Shown here piece by piece: positions 31,901 to 46,519 of a stretch of DNA of 64,000 nucleotides (positions are counted from its first letter, which is position 1; each line of letters opens with the position of its first letter). The DNA is from Edaphochlamys debaryana (taxonomy: Eukaryota; Chlorophyta; Chlorophyceae; Chlamydomonadales), in assembly GCA_016858145.1 (NCBI GenBank), contig JAEHOE010000124.1, forward strand, positions 62,001-126,000, written 5' to 3'. Below the pieces are notes generated by a model that was not told the origin of the DNA, ran no database searches, and saw only the letters and a program-made list of their open reading frames with translations. A program made the translations under genes and the position numbers.

Positions 31901-34900
31901 GCTAGCAGCCTCTTCCGCACCCAAGCGCATGGCAACCAGCTGCACACAACCCCACCTTCAGTCAGCTGTTCCCACTCCGGGGACCAACCATCTGACTGTT
32001 CTCGCTTTTGCAAGTACTGAGTGCTAAACCAGTAGAGGGGGACGACCCCCGGGACACCACCCCACCCCCCAGCCCCCCGACCCCCGCCAAATTTGTACGA
32101 CAAGGTGTCAATCGATAGCTTTCGTGGTCCTCTATTATATGCGGGGGGTCCGGAGGTGCGGAGGGGCATATGGTCTGAAGCTGCAGAGGCGCCACCCCCC
32201 TGGGGACGCGCTCCGAAAGGTCAAGAAGACCACAATGGAGCCCGCGTTACCTCGAGAGTGTCGGCGTCGAATAGCTCCTCCGCTGCGTCGCCCGCCTGAG
32301 CCGCCTCAGCCTCCGGAGTGGTCAGCGCCAGCCGGAAGCCGCTGCCCGCGTCCCCGGTCGGGTGCAGCCGCGACCAGTTGCGGTGCCGGAAGCAGTACCT
32401 GCGGTCGACACGTCAATGGGCAAGCGTGTAGCTTCACATAGTGAGCGTGGCAACAGGAAAGGTTCCGACGCTTAACACCCAACCCACTGCGCGAGGGAGG
32501 TGTGCCATGAAGGATCAGGCATGTGAACAGACCGGCCTCCGCAGCCTCACCGCCCCCGCCGGCCCCAGCCCGCTCCCCACCTGGCGCACAGCCGCAGCGT
32601 CTCAAGCCTCTGCGCCTCCGCCTCCGCGCGCTCCCTCTCCCTCGCCCTCGCCTGCTCCTCCCCGCCTCCTCCACCACCACCTCCGCCACCGCCTGCACCA
32701 CCACACGCCGCCCGCCACCGCGCCGCCGCCTTGGCCAGCCAGGCCAGGCGGCGGCCGTGCAGCGCCACCAGCGGCGACAGCAGGCCGCCGCCGGCGTGGT
32801 CCTCCACCGCCGCCGCCAGCGCACACGCCAGGGCGAGGCGGTCCAGGCACAGCGAGCGCCAGCCGGGGCCGCGGCGGCGCGCGGCCGCCAGGCCGCTGAA
32901 GTAGACGTACTGCCACTCGTCTGAAAGAGGTGTGAGGTGCGAGGGTGTCACGGGCGGGTTGCAAGAGAGGGTGTTGGCTGGTTAGGGCAGCAGATACCGA
33001 CGGGCAATCGTGGGAGTGAAAGGAGCGATGCACGCACCTGTGAGTTCGGCCGATGCGCGGCCCCACATCTCCTCCGCCACCCGGCACGCCGCCTGGAAGC
33101 GCCAGTCAGCCCGCAGCGCCGCCGTCAAGGCGCGGGCAGTGACGTCATCCGCGCCGCCGTCGGCGTCGGCGTCGCCTCCGCCAGCGGCGGCGCCGTCGAC
33201 GTCGACGTCCATGGCCACCGCCTCCGCTGCCTCCGCCAGCGTCGCCAGAGGGTCCGGCGACGGGGACAGCAGCGCCAGCGACGGCCAGGCCCGTACGACG
33301 TCGGCGAGGCGTTGACCGGCGTTGACCGGCGGCGGCCGTACGACGAGCGCCAGACTGTCGTACAGCGGATGGTACGGCGCGATGAGGTCGTAATGAAGGA
33401 TCGCGAGGTCCTCCCAGCGGAAGCAGCGGGAATCGGAATCTGGATCCAGAGCCGCGGCGGCGGCGGTGCAGCGGACCTGAACGGGATCCAGCCAGGGCGG
33501 AACAGGGGGGCGCACGCAACAGCCTCAGGCCTGCCGGGTATGCCCCGTGGCCCTTGCACCCTAAGGCTACCCAGACTTGCTGGCCGATGTGCGTGCACGG
33601 ATGTCGATACACCGACACGGTAGCAATGCCAGCCCGCAGTTTGCAAGAATGCCAACATTCGTACTCTGCCCATGCAGCCTCCGGCTATCCTCGCTCCCAA
33701 CGCCCTGCCCCACCGCCGCTCCCATCAGCAGCCTCAGCTCCGCCAGCGCCTCCGCCGCGCCTGGCGCGTGCGGCTGCCGCCACAGCGCCCCCGCCTCGAA
33801 GCCCAGGGCGGCCTCGCGCAGCCACCGCCTGCGGGGAGGCGCGCGGGTGAGCCTTTGGCAAGAGACAACACACAACTGCAGCACTGCTGCTCTGTGCAAT
33901 GTGACTAGGGCGTCAAGGCTAGCGCACGGCGGCCTAGTCACGAAGTCCGGCGACTGACCCGGTCCGTCCCCCCTGGCTTGACCTCAAAGGCGAGGCCTGC
34001 GGTCCCCAAGCTTGCCGTCTGCCCCTGACGGTAACCCGAGTACGGCACACGCTTACTTGATGCAGCCTGTATAGGTGGCCTGAAGAGCTGACCACGTGGC
34101 CAGCCGGCACGGCGCCGCCGCCAGGTCAGACATGGCCAGATCCACATCCGCCGCCACCGCCGCCAGCACGCCCCCGCCGCCACCTGCGGCCGCCGCCGTC
34201 GCGCCGTCGGGTGCCGCGCCGCCGGCCCAGAGCCGCGCTGCGGCGGCGGCGCCGACGGCGCCGGCGGCGGTGCCGGCGGCGGTGGGCTGCGGCGCGGCAC
34301 TCTCCTTTGTCAGGCGGTATTGGTCCAGGCGTCGCGCCCTCAGGAGGCAGAAGAAGAGCCAGGCGTGGGCCTGTGGGTGGTCGCAACGCGGCACGCAGGT
34401 ATCCGGGATGGTTGCACGGTAGCGAAGATGGCAGCAGACGAAAGGTTGAGGACAGAGCTTCTTGGGTATCACAGTTGATAAGGTGGCAGGCAAAATAGGG
34501 AACGGTGCAGGTCGAGGACAATGGTTCTGTGGCAGTTGACAAGTTGACAACGCAGTTAATGAATTGCCTGCGCCATCCAAAAATTACCTCGCGTAGCTCA
34601 GGTGAGCTGTCGTCAGCCGCACCGGCGTTTGGTGCTGCCGCGCCGCCGCTGCCAACAGCCGCCGTCCCGCCCCCTGCCTCCACCATAACGAAATCTGCCT
34701 CGGCTTCGCCAGCTGCTGCCGCCGCCACCGATGTCGGCGCCGCCGCCACTGAAGGCCCAGCCGCCTCTGTCGCTGCCGCCGGCGGCGGCGGTGCGTTGGG
34801 GCGGAGCACCCAGTCGGGCAGGTGGCGGTTGGGATCCAGCGCAAGTTGGAGATCGTCCAACCGCCGGTCGTTGAGGAAGCGGCGGGCGGGGCCAACCGCC

Positions 34901-37900
34901 GCGGCGGTCTCGTCGGGTCGGGGCAGGTGCGATGCCAGCAGCTGCAGCGCGGGCGTCAGGTCCTGCGGCGCATGCACAGCACGCAGCGCACATGGCAACC
35001 GCCAACCAACCCTCCACCAACCCACAACCGACACAGCCGTGCGACAAGACAGACCAGCCGGATGACGGGAAAAGCGCTAGCAGTCTCGTAGCTAGCACGC
35101 CTTTTACACCGAAGACCGGACCCTCCCAGCAACGGGACCGCAGGCGGTCATGCACAAAGGCAGCGACGTCAAAGCCAGGGACCCCACCCACCTCGAGCTG
35201 GTCGACGAACCCCGCGCCCACAGCCTCCAGCGCTTCCGTCAGCGCCTTGGACACCTCCGGCCCCGGCCCCTGGCCCGCCGCCGCCGCCACCGCCGCCGCC
35301 GCCGCCCCGGCGTCCTCCGTCATCGGCGCCGCTCTGCCGGACTGTTGTCCGGAGTCCGGGCCTGGTCCCGCCGGGAGTTCGGCCGGGAGTCCGGACGCGG
35401 GTCCGGCCGGGAGTCCGGACGCGGGTCCGGCTCGCAGCAGGGGCAGGGGCTGTCCGTCCGGCGGCTCCAAGGGTGTGGCCAGGACCCGGGCCATGGGTCC
35501 CAGGGCGGACCAGATGCGGAGCAGGTCGGGGCGGCTGGGGGCCGGCGCGGCGCCCCCGCCCTCCGCTGCCGCTTCAGAGGCGGACGCATCCGCCTGCGCC
35601 TGCGGTGGGACGGGCGGAAAGCAAGAGCGGGGTCGTCAGGGAGCCCCGTTAGCGGGAGTGTTGCATACGGTCAAGGGGAGGGTTGGTTCGGGTTCGGGAG
35701 GGAGGGATCTTGTGGCGGGGCGCTTACCGCTGAGGTGAAGAGGCCGAAGCCCCACTTTGTGTCTCGCCAGGGCGCGTGGACTCCGAACAAGAGCCACAAG
35801 ATCTGCGCGACGGCGCCCTGCAGCCGGCGGAGGCACTCCAGCGCCTGCTCCGCCTCCGCCAGGGCCGCCTCCGTCGGCGGCGGCGCCGCCAGCTCCGCCG
35901 CCGACGTCGACGTCAGCGCCGTCAGAACGGTGGCTGCGGCGCGCACCGGCGGCATCAATGCAAGGTCCACGACCGTCGCCTGGAGGGCGGCAGCGGCGGC
36001 GGAGCCGTCGGCGCCACCGCCGCCGCCGCCTTCCGCGTCTTTGTCATCCGCCGCCACGGAGGCCTCGGCTTCCGCCGTTGCGCCCGGCTGCTCGTCTTCT
36101 TCGTCACTGGATGACTCATCGGAGTCAGAGTCGTCAGCCTCCGCTTCACGCCACGTCAGCACCGCCAGCGCCGCCAGCCCGGGCCAGCGGCGGTGAGCCG
36201 CCAGCGGCAGCGCCGCTGCGCTGCCAGGGGCGCTGACGGCGGCGGCGGCACTTGCGCCCCGACAAGCCCCGCCGGACGCCAGATACGACACGTGCGGCTG
36301 GAGCATCTCCAATGCTTCCCGAAAAAACGGCTGCAGCTCCCAAGGCGCCACTCCGGCCGCCATCGCAGCAGTGGCGGCGGCGGCGGCGGCTGCCGCGGCG
36401 GCGCTCCCGCCAGTCCCCGCAGCGTCGGCAGGCTGCCGCGGCGGCGGCGGCGGCGCGGACGCGACGGCGCCAGCCGCTACCGCCGCCGCCAGGCCGGGCC
36501 GGCTACAGCTCAGGGCCGTGGCGAGGCCCGAGACGAGGCTGTAGCAGGCCTGGGGCCCCCTGTCGGCGGCTGGGTCGAGGCGGTGTGCTGCCAGAACTCC
36601 TAGGGAGCAATCCACCATGAGCCCTCGCAAAGCCCGGATGAGATTGACTCTGGGGTTGAGCCGGCCGCCGCCGGCTGTTTGCGTCGCAGCGACGGCGGCA
36701 GCAGTGGCTGCGGCTGCGCTACCGCCGGCAGCGGCGCCGGCGGCACCGGCGGCTCCGCCGCCGCTGCCAGCGGCAGCGCCCGCCGGGTGGTGACCCGGCT
36801 CCGCCGCCGCCAGCACCACCTGTAACGCCTGCAGGTACGACAGCAGCCGATGCTGCAGCCGCCGTACCCACGGCAGGCAGGCGGCGGGCAGGACGTCGTC
36901 CGAGTCAGCGTCGGCGGGATCGGCGCCGGCGGCGCGGCGGCAGTGCCGCAGCGCGGCGACGCACTCGCGGACGTCGGCGGCGCAGCCGCGCAGGACGCCG
37001 CCGGCCGTCATGGCGGCGGCGCCGGAGGTGGTTGCGACCAGGGCTTGGGCGGCGTGGTCGGTGGCGGTGCGGATGGAGTGGCAGGCGTGGGCCAGGGTGC
37101 AGCGGAGCAGCAGCTGGCGGGTGGGGCGCAGCGCCTCGTGACGCGCCCGCTGCGCCTCCGCCGCCGCGGCTGCGGCCGCTGCGGTGGCCTCCGCAGCAGC
37201 AGCCGCGGCCGCTGCCTCAGCCTCAGCCGCCGCGGCAGCAGCAGCAGCTGCAGCGGCGGCGCCGTCGGCGGCTGCCGTCGCCGCCGGCTGGTCCCCGCAA
37301 GGTGCAGGCTCCGCCACCGCCGCCGGCGCGATGCCAGCCTCGCCAACATCCCTCTCGGCAGCGGCGGCTGGCGGCGCAGCTGCCGCCGCTGGCGGCGGCG
37401 CGGGCCTTGGCGGCGGCGGCGGCAGCGGCGGCGGCGGCGGGGGCTTGAGCAGGGCCACCAGGGCGGTCTTCAACAGCCGCACCGCCTGAACCCGCACCTG
37501 TGCCTGCACGCGGGCAAAGTCCGCACTGCCAGCACCCTCACCGCTGGCACTGCCCAGCTCCTGCCCGCTAGGAAGGTCCTCCACGAGCGGCGGCGCCGCC
37601 GCCGCCGCCGCGGCTGCCGTCGCAGGGTTACCGCCAGCGGCGGCGGCGTCTGCCGCCGCATCCGCGGCCGCCTGCGCCGCCTCCGGCGGCGGCGGCGGCG
37701 GAAAGGCCACGTCCCTCAGCAGCTGCACGACGCTCTCGTGCTCGCCCGCCGCCTCGAGATCCTGCGCCGCCGCCATGGTACGGAAGATCTCGAGCTGCCG
37801 TACCTTTGCCTCCGCGCCCGCCGCCGACGGCGGCGACAGCGCGACGCAGCCCGGCAAGCCCCAGCACGGCTCACCAGCTGCCGCCGCCGTAGCTACGGCT

Positions 37901-40900
37901 GACACGGCTGAAGCCGCTGGGTCCGGTGCACTGGCGGAGGTGGCGGCGGCGGCTGGCGGCGGCGCCGGCTGGGTCTCCGCCAGATTGTGGCATTGCAGGT
38001 AGCTCTCCTGCGCAACCAGGACCTGAGGAGCCAGTCGGGGCAAACAAGAAGCACGTGAGCCATTCTCGCTCTTCCCATCTCTCCTTGCCGCGTCGAGCAC
38101 TCTCTCCCATAGGCCCTTCACCCGGCTGCACTCCCGCTGCCCGGAGCTGTTTGCAGCTTGGGGCCTGCACCATTCCGCCCGCCCGCCTCCTACAGGTGAG
38201 TGCGAAACCGCAAGCCCTTGCCCTCGTGCCTCCACAAGACCCGGGCCCCTTCGCACCTGGCCCCGTAGCTCCAGCACGTGCCCGTACAGCCAGTGGTACA
38301 TGCACAGCGCACGCCTGTACGACAAGAAACCTGTACGACCGCTCGTACCGCCGACCGGCGCCGCCGCTGCCGCGAGCTGTTCGACATCCATTGCGGCCGC
38401 CTCGGCCCCTGCCGCCGCCGCTAACGCAGGCGCATGCGGGGGGGCTGCGTCCGAGGCCTCTGCACCGTCTGAGGCGACCACGACGTTAGCATCAGAGACC
38501 TCGGAGGGTGCAGCGCCGAGGTTCGACAGAACAGTCGTAGTCAGCAGCCTCTGCACGAGCTGCTCAGCCCGACAGAGGTGCTCCTCGTCTGACATGGCGC
38601 CGAGGCCGTCGGACGTCGCCGCCGCCGCCAACGCGCTACCACCGCCGCCGCCATCGGCGTCGGCGCCGCCAACGCCGCCGTCAGCTCCTGCCGCCGCCGC
38701 CGCTGGTCCCGCGGCGGCTGTAGTAGAGCCTGACCCAGCCGCCGCCGTCGCCTTGCCCTTGGGGCCTCTTTGCCGGCCGCTGGCTGTCTGCGCTGCGCCG
38801 CCGCCGACGCTGTTAGGGTCTTCTGCGAGGCTGGTGGCGGATGCCGATCCAGAACTGGCCTTCGCGCGAGCCGGATGGGCTGAGTGCTTGGGGACCGGAT
38901 TGCTGCGCTGGCGGATTGCGCTGTCGAGATGCAGCGCCGCCAGCAGGGCCCAATGCGACGCTTCAGCTGCCGCCGCCGCCGCCGCCGCGCTAACGTCGCT
39001 GCCGCCGCCGCCGTGCAGCGACTCAGGGTCCACGTACGGCTCGAGCAGCAGTACCTGCCGTACAAGTGCCGTACGACCAACCAGTACCGATGGACGAGCG
39101 AGCACGTGCCGGACGAGCGCCGCAGCCACCACGTGAATCCCAGCGCCTTCGCGCAGCACCTGCCCCAACGAACCCGGCTCCACGAATTCGAAATCCAGGG
39201 CCAGATCCGGATCCGGTGGCGGCGCGGGAGCTGCCGGCGCCTGTGCAGAAGCGGCGGCGGCGCCTGCACCTGCAATGCTGGCGGGCAGCTTGCGCTGCCG
39301 TGAGGGGCTGGGGTTGGGGGCTGCTAGGTGGATCCTCCGGGCGCCCAAGGACGGTGGTCCGTTCGGGAGGGGGCGCAGCGGCGACTGAGCGACCGGCGCG
39401 CCCGCTCCGCCGCCACCGCCAGCGGCCCCGCTGGCGGCATGCTTGGAGGGCGACGGCGATGCCCGCATCAGGCCTACGGCAGAGCCGAGCCCGCCGCCGC
39501 CGCCGCCGCCAGGGGCAGAGCCAGCGCTGAAACCGCTCGCAGCAGCAGCCGGCGGCGGTGGCCGAGCGGTTGCAGCCCTGGAGGGCGACGGCGTGATGGC
39601 GAGCGGCAGCGCGTCTTCTTGGGGGCAAACCATGTACTGCCGGAGGTCCTGCCACAGTCCCCGCCAGGCGACGGCTGCCGCCGCGGCCTCCTCGCTCGCC
39701 GCCGCCGCGGCCGCAGCCTCCTTGCTGCCGGCTGCTGCCGCCGCCCGGCCCCGCAGGGGCGGCGCCGCCGCCGGCTGCCGCTCTGCCGCCGCCGCCGGCT
39801 GCCGCTCTGCCGCCGCCGCCGGCTGCCGCTCTGCCGCCGCCGCCGCGCTGGCGGCGGCGCCGGTTGTAGCCGCGCCGCCATCCGCGCTGGCGGCGGCGGC
39901 GGCGCATCTCGTGGTCCGCCGCAGCGGCGCCGCTGCCCCCACCGGCTCCTTGGCGCCGCCGCCGCTGTTGCCCCTCCCTTGCTCCCGCTCCTCCCTGGCC
40001 GCTTGGCTCAGCGGCTGACTCGCCGGTGCCTCGCCTGCAGGGTCCTGACTCGCGGCTGGCCCCTCCTCGCCCGCGGCCTCCACAGCCGGCTGCGAAGGAG
40101 CGGCTTCCGCAAGGCCCCCCGCCTCTGGCCCACCCACATCCATGGCGTCCGGACCATCCTGCGCAGCCGGCAGAGGCGGCTTGGCTGGAGGGGACCCCAC
40201 TGCCCCTTGGGCCGAGGCCTGGGCTTGGGCCGGCTCGGGCTGTGCCAATGGCACGGCACCCGCTGCCACCGCAGCCTCCGCCTTCGCCTCCGCCGGTGCT
40301 TCCTTGCCGGCCGCTGCAGCTGGGGCCCCCCTCAAGGGCACGTCTGCAGCAGGAGGGGCCTCACCTGGCGCCAAGGTGGGGACCGGCTCGGCCGCCTCCG
40401 CCGGCGGGTCCATCGGCGCAGGCACTGCGTTGCCGTTGGGAAGTTGGAGGGCCGCCGCCGGCGCCGGAAGGGGAGGGGGCGCTGGCGGGGGAGCAAGCTT
40501 CAACGTCGTCCCCAGCAGCCGCGCCCCGACTGCCCATGGCACTGCCAATGCGCCCGCCCCACCGCCGCCCCCGGGGTCTGGCGGCAGGCCGCGTAGCAGG
40601 CGGTTCACTGCCACCAGTACGGCACTGATGTCGTACGCCTGCTGCGCGTGCTGCCGTACTGCAGCATCCCGTACATCGCCAGCGGCAGCGCCGACAGTAG
40701 CCGTGACAGCGGGCTGAGAGGCAGCTGCAGCAGCCTCCGCCGGCAGCTGGGGTGGGGTCAGAGCTGCCAGGACGGCTTGCACGGGCGAGGGAGGTGACGG
40801 AAGCGGTGGGGGCGGGGGCAGCAGCAGCATCGGCTCTGCCGGCCCAGGCTCCGGCAGGTCCTGTACGGCACATGCGGGCTCGGCGGAGGGCACGAGAGCG

Positions 40901-43106
40901 CCAGCTTCCGCCACCTTCCGCCGCTTCGGCTCCGGCAGAGTCCCCTCCAGCACCGGGCAGTGGAGCGGCGGCAGCCCCGCCTCAGCCGCCGCTGCCGCAG
41001 GGTCCAGCTCCTGCTCGGCAAGCCAGCTCTCCTCCCCGCCGTACACGTGACCGCTGTCGTACGAGCCGTACCCAACACCGCCGCCGTACATTGCCTCGGC
41101 ACGCTGGCGCTCCAAGAACTCCTGCAGCGCCGCCGCCTTGGGGTCTACGACGCGCAGCAGCGCCGCTGCCAGCGCGCCGCAGCCGCCGCCACCCACGCCG
41201 CCGACGGCGCAGACGGCGCCGCCGACGCGCAGCCAGGGGTGGCAGGGATCAAGCGCCGCCAGACGGCGGCAGCTGCTGAGCGCCCCAACCAAATCGTCCG
41301 TCCGAAGCTGAAGCTGTAGCAGCTTCTCCTGCAAGATCACGTGCCGCCCGCCGGCCGCCGCCAGGCCCGCCTCCAGGGCGTACCGCGCCAGCCCCAGCCG
41401 CCCGTCCTTGGCCGCCACGTCAGCAAGCCGGTGCCACAGCACGCTGTCGCCGCACGCACCGCACGCAAGCGCCGCGTCGCCCGCCGCCCCGGCTCCAACC
41501 CCGCCCGCGCCTGGGCCTGACTGGGCTTGCTTGGCAGGGGACAGCGGATGCCCGTGTGGGCGCGGCTGGGAAGCGGCGGCGGCGTTGGCGGCGCCGCCGG
41601 CGGCGGGGGCGGCGGGGGCTCCCGGCGGGCCAGCGGGGCCGGCCATGGCGTCCGCGTACGACTGCAGCACGGCCTCGCCGTACAGCTCCAGTCGCAGCGC
41701 CGTGCTGTCGTCGTGCTGCGCCCCTGCCGCGCCGTGCTGTGCCTGCTGCACCTCGCCCAGCTGGTCTGCCAGGTTGCGGGTGGCCAGGAAGCGAAGCTCG
41801 CGGAGCGTGCCGCGGCTGCCTGCGGAGGCACAGGGTGATGGACACCAGGGCGGTGGATACGAGGGATCAGGGACGTGGGTGTGGTGTGGAAGGCTTGCTT
41901 CGGACGCGGGTTGTGGCCCGTTGGCAACCGCATACGCTCGCACACACAGCGCACACGCAGGTGGAGGGGCACAGGACGGCCCTAGGGAACAGCATGGAAA
42001 CAGTTTGGGCGGCTTGCGCGCGAGGCTGCCATCACACGGGGGCAGCCATCGGGTCTGGTGGATCTCACTTGGTGCGCCGTCGGGGCCCAGGGCGAGCAGT
42101 GGATGCGCCAAAACGGCCTGGGGAGGGCAATAGCGAGGGCTGGCGTGTCAGGCTCGGGACGGCGGGGTTCCACAGAACGCCACACGGTTGCGCCGCTGAA
42201 CGGGTGCCCATTCGAGAGACCTCTGCTGCATGCCACGTCAGGTGTTTTGCCCTGCCTGCCGCTTCGCGACACCTCCCGTGCCCGGCAGCCCCCCTGGCAG
42301 CCGGCTCCGCCATTCCCACCCTCAGGCCCTCCACCGCTCGTGCCGCGTCGCCCTCCGCTGCTGCCAGCAGGGCTGCCTGGTACTCAGCAACCTGCGCCGA
42401 CACGAAAGAAAAGTTGATTGAAGATTGACAGGAGACCTGCAGAGCTATTGACTTCAGTCTGTGGGCCTTATCCTACCACCTGCCCATACCAGACAAGAGA
42501 GCTACAGACTGCCACAGCTGGGCCGCGGCCAAGACCAGGTCTACTGCGCTGACGAGGCCCCTAAACAGCATTCTAATTGACGAGCCCCGCTGCTCCGATG
42601 GAGCATCCCCGACCTCACGGCCCGGCACCCCACCGGGTCACCACCCACCAGCCGAGCCTCCTGCGCCTCGGGCGTCTGCCCTGCCTCCACGACGCCCCCG
42701 CCGCCACCGGCCTGTGCCACCGCAGCCTCCTGCGGGCCGAATCGTGTGGTGCATGCAGCAGGGAGAAAGAGGAGGATAATGGGTTCAGTTGAGTCTTGAC
42801 TGCACTAGCATAGTGGCAGTGCTTGCGCCCACGGGGCTGGGGGTGGCGCCTTCCAGGAGCGGCCCCCAAAAAGTGCAGGTGCGTGGCCTTCAAGGCGTGA
42901 GGTAAGAGGAGGGAGTAATTGTCATCAAGGCATGTGAGACAAGACGCTCGTAGACCGGAGAAGGGGTTGTCTCCGGCTGAGTGCCAGGGACGCCGCGGAC
43001 CCCCAAGCCACACAAGGGGGCGAAGGTGAGAGGGTCGACGGGAAAGGGGGCGCACCTGAGCCGGCGGTGCGGCATTCTTCGCGGTAAAGCCCGCTAGGCG
43101 AACCAT
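25942..43106 (-). CDS. HIR3/CABIN1-like histone chaperone subunit, giant low-complexity version
   Basis: Minus-strand exons in order: 43056-43106, 42649-42729, 42320-42391, 38257-41819, 35728-38022, 35192-35599, 34588-34962, 34057-34370, 33714-33828, 33038-33476, 32581-32920, 32251-32398, 31618-31712, 30635-31340, 30329-30409, 28873-30027, 25942-28536; about 4,277 residues. Phases agree except exon 3 to 4 (one base short, so a micro-exon or error is likely). The call rests on N-terminal TPR-like segments: EYQAALLAAAEGDAARAVEG, LRELRFLATRNLADQL, DSVLWHRLADVAAKDGRLGL, DPCHPWLRVGG; and later VRQLEIFRTMAAAQDL and LYDSLALVV. This is the layout of HIR3/CABIN1, the scaffold of the HIR complex that deposits H3.3-H4 and restrains histone transcription. 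Ala/Gly/Pro inserts roughly double the usual length of about 2,200. Family similarity is by motif order only; a different TPR scaffold remains possible. Confidence 0.6.
30228..30262 (-). repeat. Copy of the end of HIR3-like exon 15 with donor
   Basis: Minus strand: GCGCTGTACCTCCGGGTGAG at 30234-30255 copies the true exon end and donor GCGCTGTACCTGCGGGTGAG (30323-30342). The similarity runs on through GTGGGGGGTCT into the intron. This is the same kind of exon-end copy as in the kinesin-like gene, in a different gene on the other strand. Confidence 0.75.
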
Positions 43107-43781
43107 CACCGCTACTGGCCTCCACCTCCCTCCTGGTGCTGGTTCAGGCTTCTGCCCGCAAGCACATTGTCCTCATCTCCGAGTTCAACAGGCTTCCGCT
43201 CAGAAGCCAGTTATAGTGGTCATAACGCAAGCTTTTTATGGTATATTGCGATACGCATGAACAGCGGGGTCGGAGAGCGTGCCGAGCGGGGGTTCCGCAC
43301 CCGAGCCGCGAAACTGCGCACCGGCCGCTAGGTGATTGACTGCAAAAGTTAATGTTCAAGCTCCAGGACATCTAGTCTACTGTCGGTGATGGGACAAGTC
43401 GGGGAACGCAATGGGTGGAGTTTTGGCGGGCACGCCGGGATCCCTCAGCGCACACGGAGCCTGTCGTGCATAGACAGCCCAGCCCCTCTGCTCATACACA
43501 CCAGAACTTACTTCCGGAGTCGTCTAACCTTGACCCTTACAGCAGAGCAGCGCAACCCAGCTGTTTGCGCTTCAACTTGAGACCAACACCACAAAGCCCT
43601 GCAACTCGTCCCGAAACAAGCTACGTAGGAAGCAGGGGGGCTGCTACCAAGGTGACAGGATAGAACGCTGCGCAGAGGACAGCTGAGCGCATCGCAGCCC
43701 CAGCGTGCGCACGCTGGGCACTGTCGTGTCGCCGCACTCAGCAGCTTGCACAATCTTGTGGCGATTGGACTAGCTTGGTGA
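43107..43781. promoter_or_regulatory. Divergent promoter region of the HIR3-like and CenH3 genes
   Basis: 675 bp separate the two start codons, head-to-head. It contains an AT-rich patch (TTTTTATGGTATATTGCG, about 43228-43246) in an otherwise GC-rich stretch. Shared regulation of the two chromatin genes is plausible but untested. Confidence 0.5.
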
Positions 43782-45475
<1,694 letters not shown>

Positions 45476-46247
45476 TACGGTGGCTGGAGCGTGGATGCTA
45501 ATCCAGGAGTTACCTTAGGGATAACCTTTTGCGCTCAAAGGTGCTGGGGTGCCAAGGTGCAGCCACAGACGAGCCATAGACAAGGTAAAAGTTGTACGCA
45601 AGTCATGGGTGTTGGCAGGGCTTGCCGCACAGGTCGCGCTGGGCCGCTGGGGTGAACTTGACTAAAAGAGCTGATGGACTGACCACGTGGCAACAGCGGT
45701 GGCACAAGCAGCACGCAGGCCAGGGTACGATACGGGAGGGGGGCGAGGTTGCCACCGCAACGCCCGCAGTACGCTTGGCTCCTGGGGGGGGTCAGGGGTA
45801 GGTCCGCGTTTGGAGATCCTGCGTCTGCATCCAAGTAATGACTAACGGGGGAGGGGGTTGGAGGCGCGCATTGGGGTCAGTTGAGGTGTTGATGGGGCGG
45901 CATTGGAGTCATCAAGGTGGTAGCCAGGGGCCTCTTGGGTTCTCTACCGTTACCTCGCGGAACGTATCCGAGCCAACCCGCGGGCGAGGGCAGAATCGAT
46001 GCCCGGGTCAAGCCGGGCAAGCGCCGTGAAGGCTTGTGTACTGTACAGGATGCACAGAGCGGTATCTCGGCATACCTGTGCTGCATTTGCATGCTTGTTC
46101 AAGGATGAGCCACTTGTACATACGCTCGCCTTCAGTCACGGATGCGCAAACGCACATCAGCCCTGCAGCTCTGGTACTGGCTGCAGCCACTGGGGGCATC
46201 GCACGGATCCGGGCGGGCCTAGGGCCGCTGTCTTGGGCAGCAGTGCC
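45476..46247. other. Intergenic region after CenH3
   Basis: About 770 bp with no recognisable gene, palindrome or TGTAA signal. A word about 20 bp long (GCTTGCCGCACAGGTCGCGCT) near 45621 resembles GCTTGCAGGACAGGTCGCGCT near 54604; too short to interpret. Confidence 0.4.
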
Positions 46248-46460
46248 TGTGGGCAGTAGCGGATTGGACACGGACATGTACTCTTTCTATCTTCTGGAGG
46301 GTGCATGTGTTTGTGCGCCCCCAACTTATGGCGGCGTGGGTTCAGTCCGTGCGCTGTGGGGCGTAGTGCTTGATTGCGCGGCCCCAGTGCTGCCCGGCCT
46401 CGCGGGGTTTGGGGCTCAGCCCTTTTCCCTTTCCCGGGGAGGGACAGACACCCTTCTTAC
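46248..46460 (+). mobile_element. Dispersed repeat copy B
   Basis: Matches 21960-22207 in inverted orientation. It starts GTGGGCAGTAGCGGATTGGA, includes CTTTCTATCTTCTGGAGGGT and GGCGTGGGTTCAGTCCGTGC, and ends near GACAGACACCCTTCTTAC. No Fanzor-like coding sequence lies upstream of this copy, so if copy A is the 3' end of a Fanzor element, copy B is a solo or non-autonomous end. It lies just before retrotransposon fragment 1. Confidence 0.75.
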
Positions 46461-46519
46461 TACCGGTATCGTCCTGACTGCTGGACGCATCAAGCAATGA
46501 CGCGTTACAGGGTTGCGGC

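Noticed and set aside
35671..42111. A 2146-codon continuous minus-strand frame taken as a single-exon gene with an ATG near 42111
   Set aside because: Conserved segments show an intron at 38023-38256 and a donor at 35727. The N-terminal part before LRELRFLATRN is intron, and upstream exons at 42.3-43.1 kb fit better.
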